A stretch of DNA of 64,000 bases, taken from contig JAMWET010006552.1 in assembly GCA_024036415.1 (NCBI GenBank), positions 300,001 through 364,000 of the forward strand, read 5' to 3'. How positions within the stretch are numbered: the stretch's first letter is position 1; the number at the start of each line of letters is the position of its first letter. Below are positions 22,375 through 33,345 of this stretch, piece by piece. Origin of the DNA: Prochilodus magdalenae. Lineage: Eukaryota; Chordata; Actinopteri; Characiformes; Prochilodontidae. The position numbers were made by a program, and so were the translations under genes. Under the pieces are notes generated by a model that had not been told where the DNA came from, searched no databases, and saw nothing but the letters and a program-made list of their open reading frames with translations.

Positions 22375-22738
22375 ATTACTTCAACAATGCTGGGGGAATA
22401 CAATAACTAAATATGGTTATGCTAATAAAGCAGAACAGATCTGAAATGAACAGAGAGAGACAGAGGGGACAGAGAGATAAAAACCGAGTCAGAGCAAGAA
22501 CGATAGATAAAGAGAGCGAGAGAAAGAGAGAAAGAAAGGGGAGACAGGGAGAGGAAGAGAAAAAGAGAGAGACAGAAAGAGAAAAATAGAGAGAGAGAGA
22601 GAGAGATAGAGGGAGAGGGGGGGGGGGGGGAGAGAGTGAGAGGGAGATAGATAGATTACTTCAACAATGCTGGGGGAATACAGTAACTAAATATGGTTAT
22701 GCTAATAAAGCCGAACAGATCTGAAATGAACAGAGAGA
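22375..22738 (+). repeat. Direct duplication of an 84-bp non-satellite core inside a GA field
   Basis: 22375-22458 and 22655-22738 are nearly identical (two differences by eye). Each begins ATTACTTCAACAATGCTGGG and includes GGTTATGCTAATAAAGC. The period is 280 bp. Confidence 0.85.
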
Positions 22739-22985
22739 GAGACAGAGGGGAGATAGAGAGAGAGAGAGAATGAAAGAAGAGACGGACAGAGAGAGACATC
22801 AAGAAAGAGAGAGAGAGAGATACAGAGACAGACAGAGAGAATGAGAGAGACAGAGAGAGAGAGAGAGAAACAGACAGAGAGAATGAGAGAGACAGAGAGA
22901 ATGAGAGAGACACAGAGAGAGAGAGAGAAACAGACACAGAGAGAAAATGAGAGAGAGAGAATGAGATAGACAGAGAGAGAGAGAC

Positions 22986-23036
<51 letters not shown>
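22450..23036 (+). repeat. GA-rich simple-sequence field
   Basis: GAGA with CAGA, GAAT and G-runs (a run of about 12 G at 22,619-22,630), interrupted by the second copy of the duplicated core. Confidence 0.93.
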
Positions 23037-23037
<1 letters not shown>

Positions 23038-23464
23038 TCCCGGTTAAACTGAGCAGTTGTGTGTTCATCTCTGTGTTAGACTTCCCTCACTCAGAACAAC
23101 ACACAGTAAAGCAGTGCACCGATAACACAGCGATACAGAGTCACACACCAGTTCACAGCCTTAAAGATTCATCACCGTAAGCGTGCATCAATTAATCATC
23201 TCACCCAGCTCGCTTCTGAGTCTGTGTTCTGGTGAATGGAGCCGCTGATGGAGCTGCATCAGTGTGAGTGGGTACAGTTCAACATCAAGGACTCACGCAG
23301 CCGAGTTTGTCTAAATCAATAACTACATCTGCTTTGTGCTTTTTTGGAAAGTCTTTTAGCAAAAACTGCAGAGCGCACAGCACTGCTCACAACACCTGAG
23401 AGTCAGGAGGCGGAGAACGAACGCTGGTGTAGGTGTCATCCAAGAATGACTGAGCATATGTAAA
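23037..23464. other. Unassigned intergenic stretch
   Basis: No recognisable feature. Confidence 0.35.
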
Positions 23465-23905
23465 TACACTCATCATCAAAACAATATCTGCACCCAGAAG
23501 GATTCAACTTATATGAAATTTGGTGTGTAGGTTTAACATCGTAAGTCATGCAAATGATTCAAGTTCCACACTCGGCCACACATGTGACGTAAACAAGGAC
23601 GGGCCGTATCCCTGTACCTGACTGCCCCAACAACCACGATTGCGGCCATTCCGGAAGCAGTGATGTCCTCCACCAATCATCCTGTTAGTGCCAGTACCAT
23701 TGGCAGACAGCTACATGACGCAGGTCAACATGCACACAGACCGTTATGACGACTGTCCACGTCACCGTCACCAAAGACTGCAACGATGTCGTGCCAGACT
23801 GTCATGGAGTGACTCAGAATGGCAGCGGGTCATCTTCAGTGACGAGTCCCGCTTTAGTCTTGGTGGAGACGACCAACGAATCCATGTGTGGATTCACAGC
23901 CTGGA
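23465..23905 (+). mobile_element. Tc1-like element, left-half fragment
   Basis: It starts with the terminal repeat TACACTCATCATCAAAACAA and CTGCACCCAGAAGGATTCAA, runs through GTGACTCAGAATGGCAGCGG (SDSEWQRVIFSDESRF), and stops at GTGTGGATTCACAGCC. The right half is absent. Confidence 0.75.
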
Positions 23906-24036
23906 ATGGTACATAGTTTGGTGATAAGAGAATCATTTTTAAAGAGGTATTGAATTGATCCATGTGATCCCGTATTACAAAACTATGTGAGCCTTTGATT
24001 TTTAGGGGTGTGACCCCCTTGTGTAGCGGTTACTGC

Positions 24037-24766
24037 AGCCAAACGTGTCTGGTAACTTTTGTCTGGTAACGTGTCTGGAAACTTTTGTCTGGTAACTTGT
24101 CTGGTAACTTTTGTCTGGTAACGTGTCTGGTAACTGTTGTCTGGTAACGTGTCTGGTAACTTTTGTCTGGTAACGTGTCTGAAAACTTTTGTCTGGTAAC
24201 TTGTCTGATAACTTTTGTCTGGTAACGTGTCTGGAAACTTTTGTCTGATAACTTTTGTCTGGTAACGTGTCTGATAACTTTTGTCTGGTAACGTGTCTGG
24301 AAACTTTTGTCTGGTAACTTTTGTCTGGTAACATGTCTGGTAACGTGTCTGGTAACTGTTGTCTGGTAACTGTTGTCTGGTAACATGTCTGGTAACTTTT
24401 GTCTGGTAACTTTTGTCTGGTAACATGTCTGGTAACTGTTGTCTGGTAACGTGTCTGGTAACTGTTGTCTGGTAACTGTTGTCTGGTAACGTGTCTGGTA
24501 ACTTTTGTCTGGTAACGTGTCTGAAAACTTTTGTCTGGTAACTTGTCTGATAACTTTTGTCTGGTAACGTGTCTGGAAACTTTTGTCTGGTAACTTTTGT
24601 CTGGTAACTTGTCTGATAACTTTTGTCTGGTAACGTGTCTGGAAACTTTTGTCTGGTAACTTGTCTGATAACTTTTGTCTGGTAACTGTTGTCTGGTAAC
24701 GTGTCTGGTAACTGTTGTCTGGTAACGTGTCTGGTAACTTTTGTCTGGTAACGTGTCTGGTAACTC
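24037..24766 (-). repeat. 12/14-bp minisatellite, about 730 bp
   Basis: Units share GTCTGGTAAC and alternate between 12-bp (CTGGTAACGTGT) and 14-bp (CTGGTAACTTTTGT, CTGGTAACTGTTGT) forms. All minus-strand frames remain open because no unit form contains a stop, which creates a 270-codon QT-rich ORF with no sign of being a gene. Confidence 0.95.
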
Positions 24767-24767
24767 A

Positions 24768-25505
24768 GCTCATATTGCGAACCTGACTCGGTCATGCAGA
24801 TTCCTCCTCTACAACATCCAGATGGTTTGACCCTTCCTCTCTCAGGAGCCCACCCAGCTGCTTGTCCAGTCTCTGGTCATTTCAAGGCTAGACTACTGCA
24901 ACTTACTCCTGGCTGGTCTTCCTTTACGGGCCATGAAGCCCTTGCAACTGGTCCAGAATGCACCAGCTCGATTCATTTAAAACTCTGATGCTTACAAAGC
25001 CAAGAATGGACCAGCCCCTCCCTCCTTATGGCAACGGTTATAAGTCGATCTGTACCTCAAGCTTCAGGTACACCTCGACTCGACCCGCCATCCTTGAAGA
25101 CTCATGGTAGACAAGCGTCCAGACTCTTCTCTGTCCTGGCTCCCAGACGGTGGAATGAACTCCCACTGGGTGTTCGAACAGCTGAGTCTCTCGCTGTCTT
25201 CAAACGCAGACTGAAGACCCATCTCTTTATAACGCACTTAAGTGAGTGAGTATTTGTAGATGTGTAACTTGTGTCTGTTGAAATACTTGTGTTGCACTTA
25301 TATTCATAATCACCATTCTTCTTACCAGGTATGAGCGCTCGGCTGGGGTTGCCAGGTAGTGCACTGGCCCCTTGTTCAGGCAGTGTCTGAGCTCATGGTG
25401 AGTTTTAGGTTCTAACCTTCCTGTACTAGCTGGAATATTATCCAACGGAACACCAAGCACGGTTGTAAGTTGCTCTGGATAAGAGCGTCTGCTAAATGCC
25501 TGAAA
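24768..25505 (+). mobile_element. 5'-truncated L2-like non-LTR retrotransposon
   Basis: The plus-strand translation shows the reverse-transcriptase C-terminal pattern: NLTRSCRFLLYNI, then LLVQSLVISRLDYCNLLLAG and LPLRAMKPLQLVQNA, then RLFSVLAPRRWNELPLGVRT and a FKRRLKTHLF end. Stops and frameshifts occur. The 3' tail GGATAAGAGCGTCTGCTAAA is the fish L2-type end. The 5' edge abuts the minisatellite. Confidence 0.75.
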
Positions 25506-25960
25506 TAGATACCTGTTTGATAAAAAGCCATTTTATAGTTCTAGCTAATGGAACCTGTTCTCCTGCTTATGATGTTGTGTTCAGTGTTTATGATGAATAG
25601 ACGTCAGTGTCAGAATAACGAATGAGCTTCTATTACAGACTGGTGGGCTGAGAGATGCTAGAGTCTCTTCACCTACACTGAGCTGATGAAAAGTCCTGTT
25701 CCAGAAATGATAATGGGACATTAGAGCCGTAATAGACCATGCTCCTGTTATTCTCCATACTTCAGTACATCTGAGGGTACATACTTTAGTCCTGTTACTC
25801 CAGTGGAGGTCTAAAGGGAGGAGCTTCTACTGGAGAGGTGTTTTACTTTGGGTATCTGCTATAACTCAACTACAGGGTTTGTGTACTGCATCCACCACTG
25901 GTTATGCAAAAATCAGCAGTCCGTACTTTGGAAAGGACTGTGTGTCTATCCTACTCCTCC
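25506..25960. other. Unassigned intergenic stretch
   Basis: No gene or named repeat. Confidence 0.35.
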
Positions 25961-25962
25961 CT

Positions 25963-26016
25963 CAAAGCACACACACATACCCACACACACACACACACAC
26001 ACATCCAAACACACAC
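25963..26016 (+). repeat. (CA)n microsatellite
   Basis: Interrupted CACACA run of about 50 bp. Confidence 0.9.
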
Positions 26017-26297
26017 ACGGAAACGGGCACTTCCTCATCCAGTGCAGTGACGCACTCATCCGTGAAGCAGCACGGCCAGCACTGGGCAGACTCCTCTAAT
26101 CAATATTACACTCCTCTTCTTCAAATGGAGCTGTTTTCCTCCTCAGCTCACGCCAGCGAGCCCCCAGTCTGCCATCAACAATCCATGTAGAGCAGAAAGG
26201 CATGACGGAGAGAGATAGAGAGGAGTCCAGAGGGGAGCTTGCAGCTTTATGTTCAGAAGTCTTGCTGTTGCTATTAAAGGGCAATTCCACCACATTT

Positions 26298-27358
26298 TCT
26301 TACAGTTTTTCTTGATTGTTTACACACATTTTCTGAAAGCATACCTCATACTCTCAGAACTCTACACACAAATCAAAAACCACACACACACACTGGGCAA
26401 AACCCCTCAACTCTCCTGCAAAATGAAACGTTACATTCAAAACTATGTTTTCTCTGTTTTTAGATGACACACACAAACCATCATATGAATAGACATTTAT
26501 AAGAACCAGTTGAACACTGATGTGCTCAATGTAAAACACTATGATGAATGGAAAACACTTCTTCTCCACTCATCATAATGACACTTACTACAGAGAGTAC
26601 ATACAGACAGTGTGTTGTAAACCATTTTAGAATATTTCATACTCAGAACACACAAATATTCAGTAACAAATATATTTTATTTTTCCCACCAAAACAATAT
26701 ACAGTGTACATCCCAACCAACAGAAAGCTGCACACACAGTAGTCACAGTACACACAAAACAACAGAAGAATTTACTGTACACAGTTACAGTAAAATAAAT
26801 AAATAAATAAATAAATAAATAAACTATGCTGCATCCTCTCTCCTGTTTCCGTCTGGCCACAGCACCTCAACCACAATCACAAGCAATGCTTTCCCTGGCC
26901 AAGCAGCGAGGGAAATATCGCCTAGCATGGCATGTCCAGCCATGAAAAGCAACAACTGCTATATCTCCCCATGTGTCTGCCTCTGTTTCCAATGTGGGCA
27001 TCCATTTCTCCAAAACAGAAGAGCTCACCTGTTGCCCTTTTATGCTAAAGCTCTGATTGCTAATTGTAAACCTGTGTGACAGGTGTTAGCTCATGTGATG
27101 AGTCAGTGTGCATAGTAAGGCAATTAACTTTATTTTGAATATCAGTGTGTTCCTTGTGGAAACTGTGTGATAAATGCAGAAAATTGTGTAGTGTTTTGAA
27201 AAAAGTGTGTTTTAGAACTGCAGTTTGAGTGTAAAGCAGGAATTGTGCTTGCAGTTTGGCAGAATTGGTTCAGGGGGTTGGTGCATGAGTTACATGTTGT
27301 GGTCATTGTGTCTCAAGTACCAGTATTTGTGTGTAAACAACTGAGAAAAACTGTAATA
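26298..27358 (-). mobile_element. Degenerate IS630/Tc1-type transposon, about 1.06 kb, with terminal inverted repeats
   Basis: The left end TTACAGTTTTTCTTGATTGT continues TTACACAC and is mirrored by GTGTGTAAACAACTGAGAAA at 27,327-27,356, giving about 29-bp inverted ends. On the minus strand near 26,820-26,950 the text HARRYFPRCLARESIACD and, one frame over, VEVLWPDGNRREDAA-stop matches the C-terminus of fish IS630-like transposases. The N-terminal part and DDE core are missing, so it is dead. Confidence 0.65.
26789..26824 (+). repeat. (AAAT)n microsatellite
   Basis: About eight AAAT/AATA units inside the IS630-type element, just downstream of its transposase stop. Confidence 0.95.
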
Positions 27359-27830
27359 TCTGTGTAATTCAGATGTTGGGATGTAAGCATTCAGGTATGG
27401 TTTAGAGAAATGTGTAGTTAGAACTGTACTGTGTGGTGGTCTGGACGTCCCCCTCTAAGTGTTATTAGATAAAATGGTTATGAATATGCTGCCTGATGTC
27501 CGAGACGGTGTTTTATGACAGTTTGAAAAGACTTTGGCTTTAATATCCACTCATAGTGGAGGAATACATGCAGGGTGTGGTGAGGCAAAATAGTCCCCAA
27601 GGAAAACCTACCACTCACTTACTAAACCATTTCGTCCTCGGTGACCGTTTGGAGGACGTGTGCAGGTTCACCGGTGGTTTTGGATAGTATATAAAATGGG
27701 GATACGAGATTATGCCTAAACTGCACCAGCTGAACTTTATAGAAAGTCTGGAAGCATGGTGAACTTCCCCTTTAACTCTGTGACTGCTGTTATGTCTACT
27801 GAATACCTCCAGCCATAAACATGTGGGGTG
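27359..27830. other. Unassigned intergenic stretch
   Basis: Nothing recognisable apart from the transition into GA-rich sequence. Confidence 0.35.
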
Positions 27831-27844
27831 CAGAGAAGGACAAA

Positions 27845-27990
27845 GAGGGAGAGCAAAAGAGGTGGGGGGAGTGAGAGAGAAAGAGAGGGGGGAAGGTAAG
27901 AGAAAAAGAGAGAGAGTGATAGAGAGTATGAGAGAGAGAGTGAGAGAGGGGTAGAGAGAGACAGAAAGAGCGAGAAAGGGAGGGAGAAAA

Positions 27991-28080
<90 letters not shown>

Positions 28081-28096
28081 TCTCTCAAAGAGAGAG
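27845..28096 (+). repeat. (GA)n tract
   Basis: GA-rich from 27,845, nearly pure from 27,990 to 28,072. Confidence 0.95.
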
Positions 28097-28105
28097 GGAG
28101 AGCGA

Positions 28106-28304
28106 GAGACCTCGGCTGACTGTTAGAGATAACAACTGAAGAGCATCTTTCACAGGATAGGCCAGTCTTTTAAAGCAAGAGAGAAAGAGAGAGCGAGAGA
28201 GAGAGAGAGAGAGAGAGGAGGAGGAGGAGGAGGAGGAGGAAAAGAGAAACAGTGAGAGGGATGAAAAGAGATAGTGAATGAGAGAAGAAGACAGAGAAGG
28301 AGAG

Positions 28305-28335
<31 letters not shown>

Positions 28336-28399
28336 CCTCAGCGGCCTGTTAGTGATAACAATAGAAGAGCATAATTTACAGTATAGGCCAGTCTGTTAA

Positions 28400-28462
<63 letters not shown>

Positions 28463-28705
28463 AGAGGAGAGGAAAAGTAAGAGGGAGTGAGAGAGAGGAA
28501 GAGAGAGTAAACAAGAGAAGGAGTCATAAAGGGAAAGAGACAGAGAGAGGGGGCATAAAGAGGCAAAGAGAGAGAGAGAGAGAGAAGAAAGAGGAAGAGA
28601 AAAAAGCAATCGAGAGAGAAGAATGAGAGAGAGAGACCTCAATGGTCTCTCAGCGATAACAAAAGAAGCCCATCTTTCACAGTGTAGGCCAGTCTTTTAA
28701 AGCAA
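28106..28705 (+). repeat. Higher-order repeat: three 74-bp cores separated by GA spacers
   Basis: Cores at 28106-28179, 28332-28404 and 28632-28705 share the form GAGACCTC, then GATAACAA and AGGCCAGTCTTTTAAAG, in the same orientation. The GA spacers between them differ in length (starts 226 and 300 bp apart). A (GGA)n run lies at about 28,216-28,240. Confidence 0.85.
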
Positions 28706-29209
28706 CGGTTCACCAAAAGTGCTAACGCGGCTAATGCTAAATGAAAGGCCGCTCAGGTCTGCCCAGAGCTGCTTGTGATCGCTCAGCACGTCAGTTAGTC
28801 CTTAAATATGTACTTTAGTCGCGTTACCTTCTCTTATAAGTGGTGCGTATGGAGATAATGGGCCAAACTGACGTACTCCCTCATTATTGGAGCTGGTTGC
28901 GTAATCGCCTTCATCTGATCTACAGCCAGGCATGATGTTTAAGAACCTGTTCCTTTCTTCAACCGCAACCGGATCGAGAGGTTTAGGGTGTGGCAAAGCA
29001 CAAACAGCATTTAAATGACTCAGTATCGGCGTGTGAGAGGGCATCTGCATCCACAGCAGGCCCCAGTAAAGCTGGAGTAGTGTTGGGGGGGATGTGCTGC
29101 ACCTCCTGGGAACGTTCCAGCCTAACGGCACTATTTAACATGGTGTAGGTTGTACTCTGTAGTGCAGCGCTGCGTCCTTTAACCGCATCCTTCAACATCT
29201 CCAAAGACC

Positions 29210-29650
29210 AGACTGTGCTAGACGGCTCCGAACGGCAGTGGGCCAGCTTCAGTCACGAGTCCCACTTTTGTCTCGGTGGAGATGACCAATGAATCCGTCT
29301 GTGGAGGCACCGTGGTCAGTGCCAAGACGAACGGTTTGTTGTCATGTGCCACACGTCCAGAAGGCCCAGTGTCACTCCATCTCCACCCCTACCACACAAT
29401 CTGCAGGAACTGTGTGAGGTTATTCAAGCTGCATGGGATGGATTATCACAGGACAACATTAGAAACCTCTACAGCTCCATACCGAGACGTCTGGTATGTT
29501 GGGTTAGCCATACTGAGAGACAGACTTCTGTATGTGTAGCTCAATAAATATTGATCATATGTATCATCAGTTATTGATCCTGGTGACCTATATCCTCCTT
29601 CCCAATAGCACTGCAATCCCTCACAGCTATTCTATGATGATGAGCGTATA
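29210..29650 (+). mobile_element. Tc1-like element, right-half fragment
   Basis: It starts near the DDE segment (GTCACGAGTCCCACTTTTGT), contains the ELCEVIQAAWDGLSQDNIRN-type C-terminus, and ends in a decayed right repeat CTATGATGATGAGCGTATA. Frame broken. Confidence 0.7.
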
Positions 29651-30847
29651 TACATATATCCTTTGCCTATAGAAATAATATTAAATATGAAATATTACAC
29701 TGAACTGGTATATTTTTCTTTTATACGTATTTATTTATTATTTATTTAGTTTATTTCCTGGTTATTAATACGTATATCCTTTACCTGTAAGCTTTAGACT
29801 GTAATAACTTCTCCTCATGTTGCGTTTAAGTCATGAGGGGAGTAAAGAGTTACTAACTTAATCGCTTTCTGACCTTTAAAAGCTTTTATTGTGGATGCGG
29901 CTGCAGGCCGTTTGAAACCAAAGCCAAAACACTGTGTTCTGTTAAATAGCCGGGGGCGCATGTTACGCGTACATAATCCCGGATAAAGTTCAACGCGCTG
30001 CCCGAAGGAGCAGAGCGCAGGTCTGATTCTGTCACTCCAGCCGCGTGCTCTGGCTAACGCAGAACTCCTCACCCAGCCGCAGTAAACTGACCCTCTGACA
30101 CGTTCACACAGCCTTTTGACCTTCAGGGGCACTCCAGGGGTCAAGGTCAAGGTCAGGGGTGAGCAGAGACCGGAGCGCTCACTAATCATGACTTTCTCAC
30201 CATGTCCTGCTCCTCTCGCACCCCCACCCCCCATCAGCCCTCTTATTTTTTCCTCCTATTATTTGGACCTTGACCAGAAAGAATTGAGACGTTTCATCCC
30301 CTCCAGAGAGGAGGAGGAGGAGGAGGAGGGAAGAAAAAGAAAAGCGAAGGGAAAAAATCAATAAGAGAGATGAGTAAAGTGCGGGAGAATGGGGGAGCAT
30401 GGGAAGGCCTCGGCGAAAGCTCTGCCCGGGCCTGCTGCTGGACAAATCGCCCACTTAAGCGGGTTTTAATCCTGGTCTGTGGGACAGGCAGTGGTCAAAC
30501 TGTAGGGGATGCCACTGGGAGCTGTATGGAGTAGTATATGGAGTGTAGTGTGCGGTACTTCATGTGCTGTTGCACAGTATCCGCGTACTGTGTGTGGACA
30601 GCTTTGGAGATAGAGCTGCCGCAGGATGTAGTCATCCTTTTGAACAAGCTCAACAAGCTGTTTTCCTTTTTTGGGGGAATGCAGGTGTGGTGACGCAGCG
30701 CAGTGTCATTTTGTATATATTGAATATATATATTCTGATTATCTGAGCAATATACAATATTCTATATTTGTTTGGCATCTAAGATAATCTGACCACAGTC
30801 AGTGTGGTGCATATAATGAACATGAATAGGAGGAATTGGGTTCTGTG
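29651..30847. other. Unassigned intergenic stretch with a GC-richer centre
   Basis: 29,880-30,450 is more CpG- and GC-rich than its flanks and includes tandem TCAAGGTCA motifs (30,141-30,155) and a (GGA)n run (about 30,308-30,330). No exon was recognised. A regulatory role is possible but unproven. Confidence 0.35.
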
Positions 30848-31205
30848 TTCTGGATCCGCATCTCCTGTTTTATCACACCTGTTGTTATTTTAATCTGTTT
30901 GTATAAGTGCTCCTCTCTCACACTGAACACTGACCCAGTGTGAAGTACTGCCACTCTGAGCGTACTGAGCGTTTCTCCCTGTTGTTATCCCAGTTAGCTT
31001 CTCTGGTTTGGCTCTTTTGTGTCTTTCCCTCTTTTTAGTTTCTGTTGCTGGTCTGGATGTTTGCCTGGTTTTGACTTCTGCCTGTCTTGCTCTGACTCTG
31101 GCCTTGCCCCTTGGTTATGTTTGCTTTCCTCTTGTTGCTGCTGTGTTGTACTACCAGTCTGTTTAATAGGCATCGCTTTGCTTTTAGCTCAGCGTGCATC
31201 ACCAT
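30848..31205 (+). mobile_element. Probable solo LTR (Gypsy-like), second copy
   Basis: It parallels 13345-14190 without the microsatellite: a TATCACACCTGTTGTT start, the order CCTTGCCCCTTGGTTATGTT, then CTACCAGTCTGTTTAATAGG, and the end TTTTAGCTCAGCGTGCATC. The polyA hexamer has decayed (TTAATAGG). No internal retroviral genes are adjacent. Confidence 0.45.
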
Positions 31206-31436
31206 CTGTCTGTCCATCAACTAACAGAATTAGTAATATGGGAAATTATATGTTTACATATTTCCCTTGTTTGGAAGTTTGGTGCTAAGCTAATAACACA
31301 AAAATACATACAGTGAAGTGCTTTTATATATGTTTTAGATTTGAAGATATGTAAGGTGTATTATCTTTTATTGTATTAAACACCTCAGTGTAACTGCTGG
31401 ACTGTCAATCATATACTAACCAAAACTATCCAACCA

Positions 31437-31728
31437 GTGTCGTGTGGGCATCGTCCTGTGGGCAGCATCCTGTTGGCAGCTTCCTGTGGGCAGCGTCCTG
31501 TGGACAGTGTCCTTTGGGAAGCGTCCTGTTGGCAGTGTCCTGTGGGCAGTGTCCTGTGGGCAGCATCCTTTGGGAAGCGTCCTGTTGGCAGTGTCCTGTT
31601 GGCAGCGTCCTTTGGGAAGCGTCCTGTTGGCAGTGTCCTGTTGGCAGCGTCCTTTGGGAAGCGTCCTGTTGGCAGTGTCCTGTGGGCAGTGTCCTGTGGG
31701 CACCGTCCTGTGGGCAGCATCCAGTGAC
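31437..31728 (+). repeat. 14-bp minisatellite with a 42-bp higher-order unit
   Basis: Units GTCCTGTTGGCAGT, GTCCTGTTGGCAGC and GTCCTTTGGGAAGC recur in a three-unit (42-bp) order, for about 20 units. Several frames on both strands are open as a consequence. Confidence 0.93.
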
Positions 31729-31769
31729 CACTGTCTCTGACTGTACAATCTCCAAGGTTGGCCAGCAAG

Positions 31770-31850
31770 GTAGGAGTGTCTAACAGAGTGGACAGTGAGT
31801 GGACACAGTGTTTAAATACTCCAGCAGCACTGCTGTGTCCACTCACACTA
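31770..31850 (+). repeat. Stray diverged unit of the 42-bp family
   Basis: GTCTAACAGAGTGGACAGTG with GAGTGGACACAG resembles the myl10 intron units (TTCTAATAAAGTGGCCAGTG). It suggests the 42-bp arrays derive from a dispersed repeat. Confidence 0.4.
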
Positions 31851-32694
31851 GCGCACACACACAGTAACAGTATATTTAGCATGTGCTCATACATATATGC
31901 GGTTATTATGGTTCTTGTTGTCCACATCACACTGTGTTTTCCAGGTTCCATGTTCTATAGATGGCGGAGTCAGTGTATATCTCCAGTGTGGAATGAGGAG
32001 GAGCTCTGAGTCCTGCATGGAGGAAACATCAAAAGGCCACAGATTTCTGGAATGGACGAGGTGGCGGCAGGGGTGCTGCGCGTCTGCCTGGAGAGCGAGG
32101 CGTCCTGCTCGTCACCAGCCGCCTGCAGTAAATGTCAACAACCCGAATGGACAAGACAGATATGCTTCTTTTATTCCTCCAGTGCCTTTCTCACGCGCTT
32201 CCATTCACTGCTGGTGCAGAAGCAGCTCCCCATCCTTTCACACACACTCACAGTGATGTGTTTGGGCTTTTTGGCTGCATCTTGAGTTTTGGGATGTGTC
32301 GTACCACCTGAGGATGCGCTAATTAAAAAAGCTAATGTGTTAGCATTAAAATGAACCCAGGTTTACAGCAACACAAGAGGAAGCATGTTACCAGGAGTAA
32401 TTAGGTTTCAGGCATGATGGGTTTTGTAGTTCATCACAGCTGTGAAGTTATTGCGGATAACACATGACCTGGAGCGTTCTGTGACATTTACACAACAGTT
32501 CTGCGAAAGGGAAGAAATATCCTGCATAAAACGTGTGTTAATATCAGCAAATGTCCTTCAGACACAAGAAGTACCACCCTGTGTGCTGCACGGATACAGC
32601 CATTAAACTGTGAGGATGTCAGGCTCAGCTCAGGTTTCTCAGCATCTGCTGGATGAAGCCAGTGTTTGGTTCTTTGTTATCTTGTGTTTATCAC

Positions 32695-33046
32695 GTTAAC
32701 ACACTAACTAACTAATTAACACACTAACTAACTAACACACTGACTAACACACTAATACACTAACTAACACACTAACTAACTAACAAACTAACTAACACAC
32801 TAACTAACAAACTAACTAACACACTAACTAACTAACACACTAACAAACTAACTAACACACTAACTAACTAACACACTAACTAACTAATACACTGAATAAC
32901 ACACTAACTAACAAACACACTAATTAACACACTAACTAACACACTAACTAATACACTAACTAACTAACACACTAACTACTAACACACTAACAAACTAACT
33001 AACATACTAACAAACTAACAAACTAAATAACACACTAACTAACAAA

Positions 33047-33047
<1 letters not shown>
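32695..33047 (+). repeat. ACTA/ACAC minisatellite, array 1
   Basis: Irregular mixture of ACTAACTA and ACACACTA blocks, about 350 bp. Same family as the array at 34611-35288. Confidence 0.95.
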
Positions 33048-33079
<32 letters not shown>

Positions 33080-33120
33080 TTAATGTATGTATGTATGTAT
33101 ATATCTATGTATGTATGTAT
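33048..33120 (+). repeat. (TA)n and (GTAT)n microsatellite
   Basis: A TATATA run followed by TATG/GTAT repeats directly after array 1. Confidence 0.9.
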
Positions 33121-33121
33121 T

Positions 33122-33345
33122 GTGTAGTTTTGAATGCAATCCAAATCTTATTAAATTCTTCATTAACCTTAAACCACATATTATAGTATATATTATAGCA
33201 TGTGTTATGTATGTATGCATGTACTATAGTATATATGTATTACAGTATATATATATATATTACAGAATGTATTATAGCATGTACAGTAGAGAAGTATGTG
33301 GTTTTGGATGCAGCCCATTATTAAATTCCTCATTAACTTAAATCA
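33122..33345 (+). repeat. Duplicated 52-bp segment
   Basis: 33122-33172 and 33294-33345 share the order GTAGTTTTGAATGCA/GTGGTTTTGGATGCA, then TTATTAAATTC and TCATTAAC, about 172 bp apart, with TA/GTAT repeats between. Confidence 0.65.

Noticed and set aside
22155..23068. Several Ser/Leu ORFs on minus strand
   Set aside because: Simple-sequence artefacts of GA repeats.
24037..24766. CRISPR-like array
   Set aside because: Regular repeats but no unique spacers, in a eukaryotic genome; the ACTA and 42-bp arrays fail for the same reason.
23983..24795. 270-codon Gln/Thr-rich ORF on minus strand
   Set aside because: Produced by the 12/14-bp minisatellite; overlapping ORFs in the other frames have the same cause.
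30116..30454. 82-85-codon ORFs in the GC-richer island
   Set aside because: Overlap on both strands, Glu run from (GGA)n, no features.
31409..31951. 180-codon ORF and overlapping ORFs on both strands
   Set aside because: Produced by the 14-bp minisatellite.
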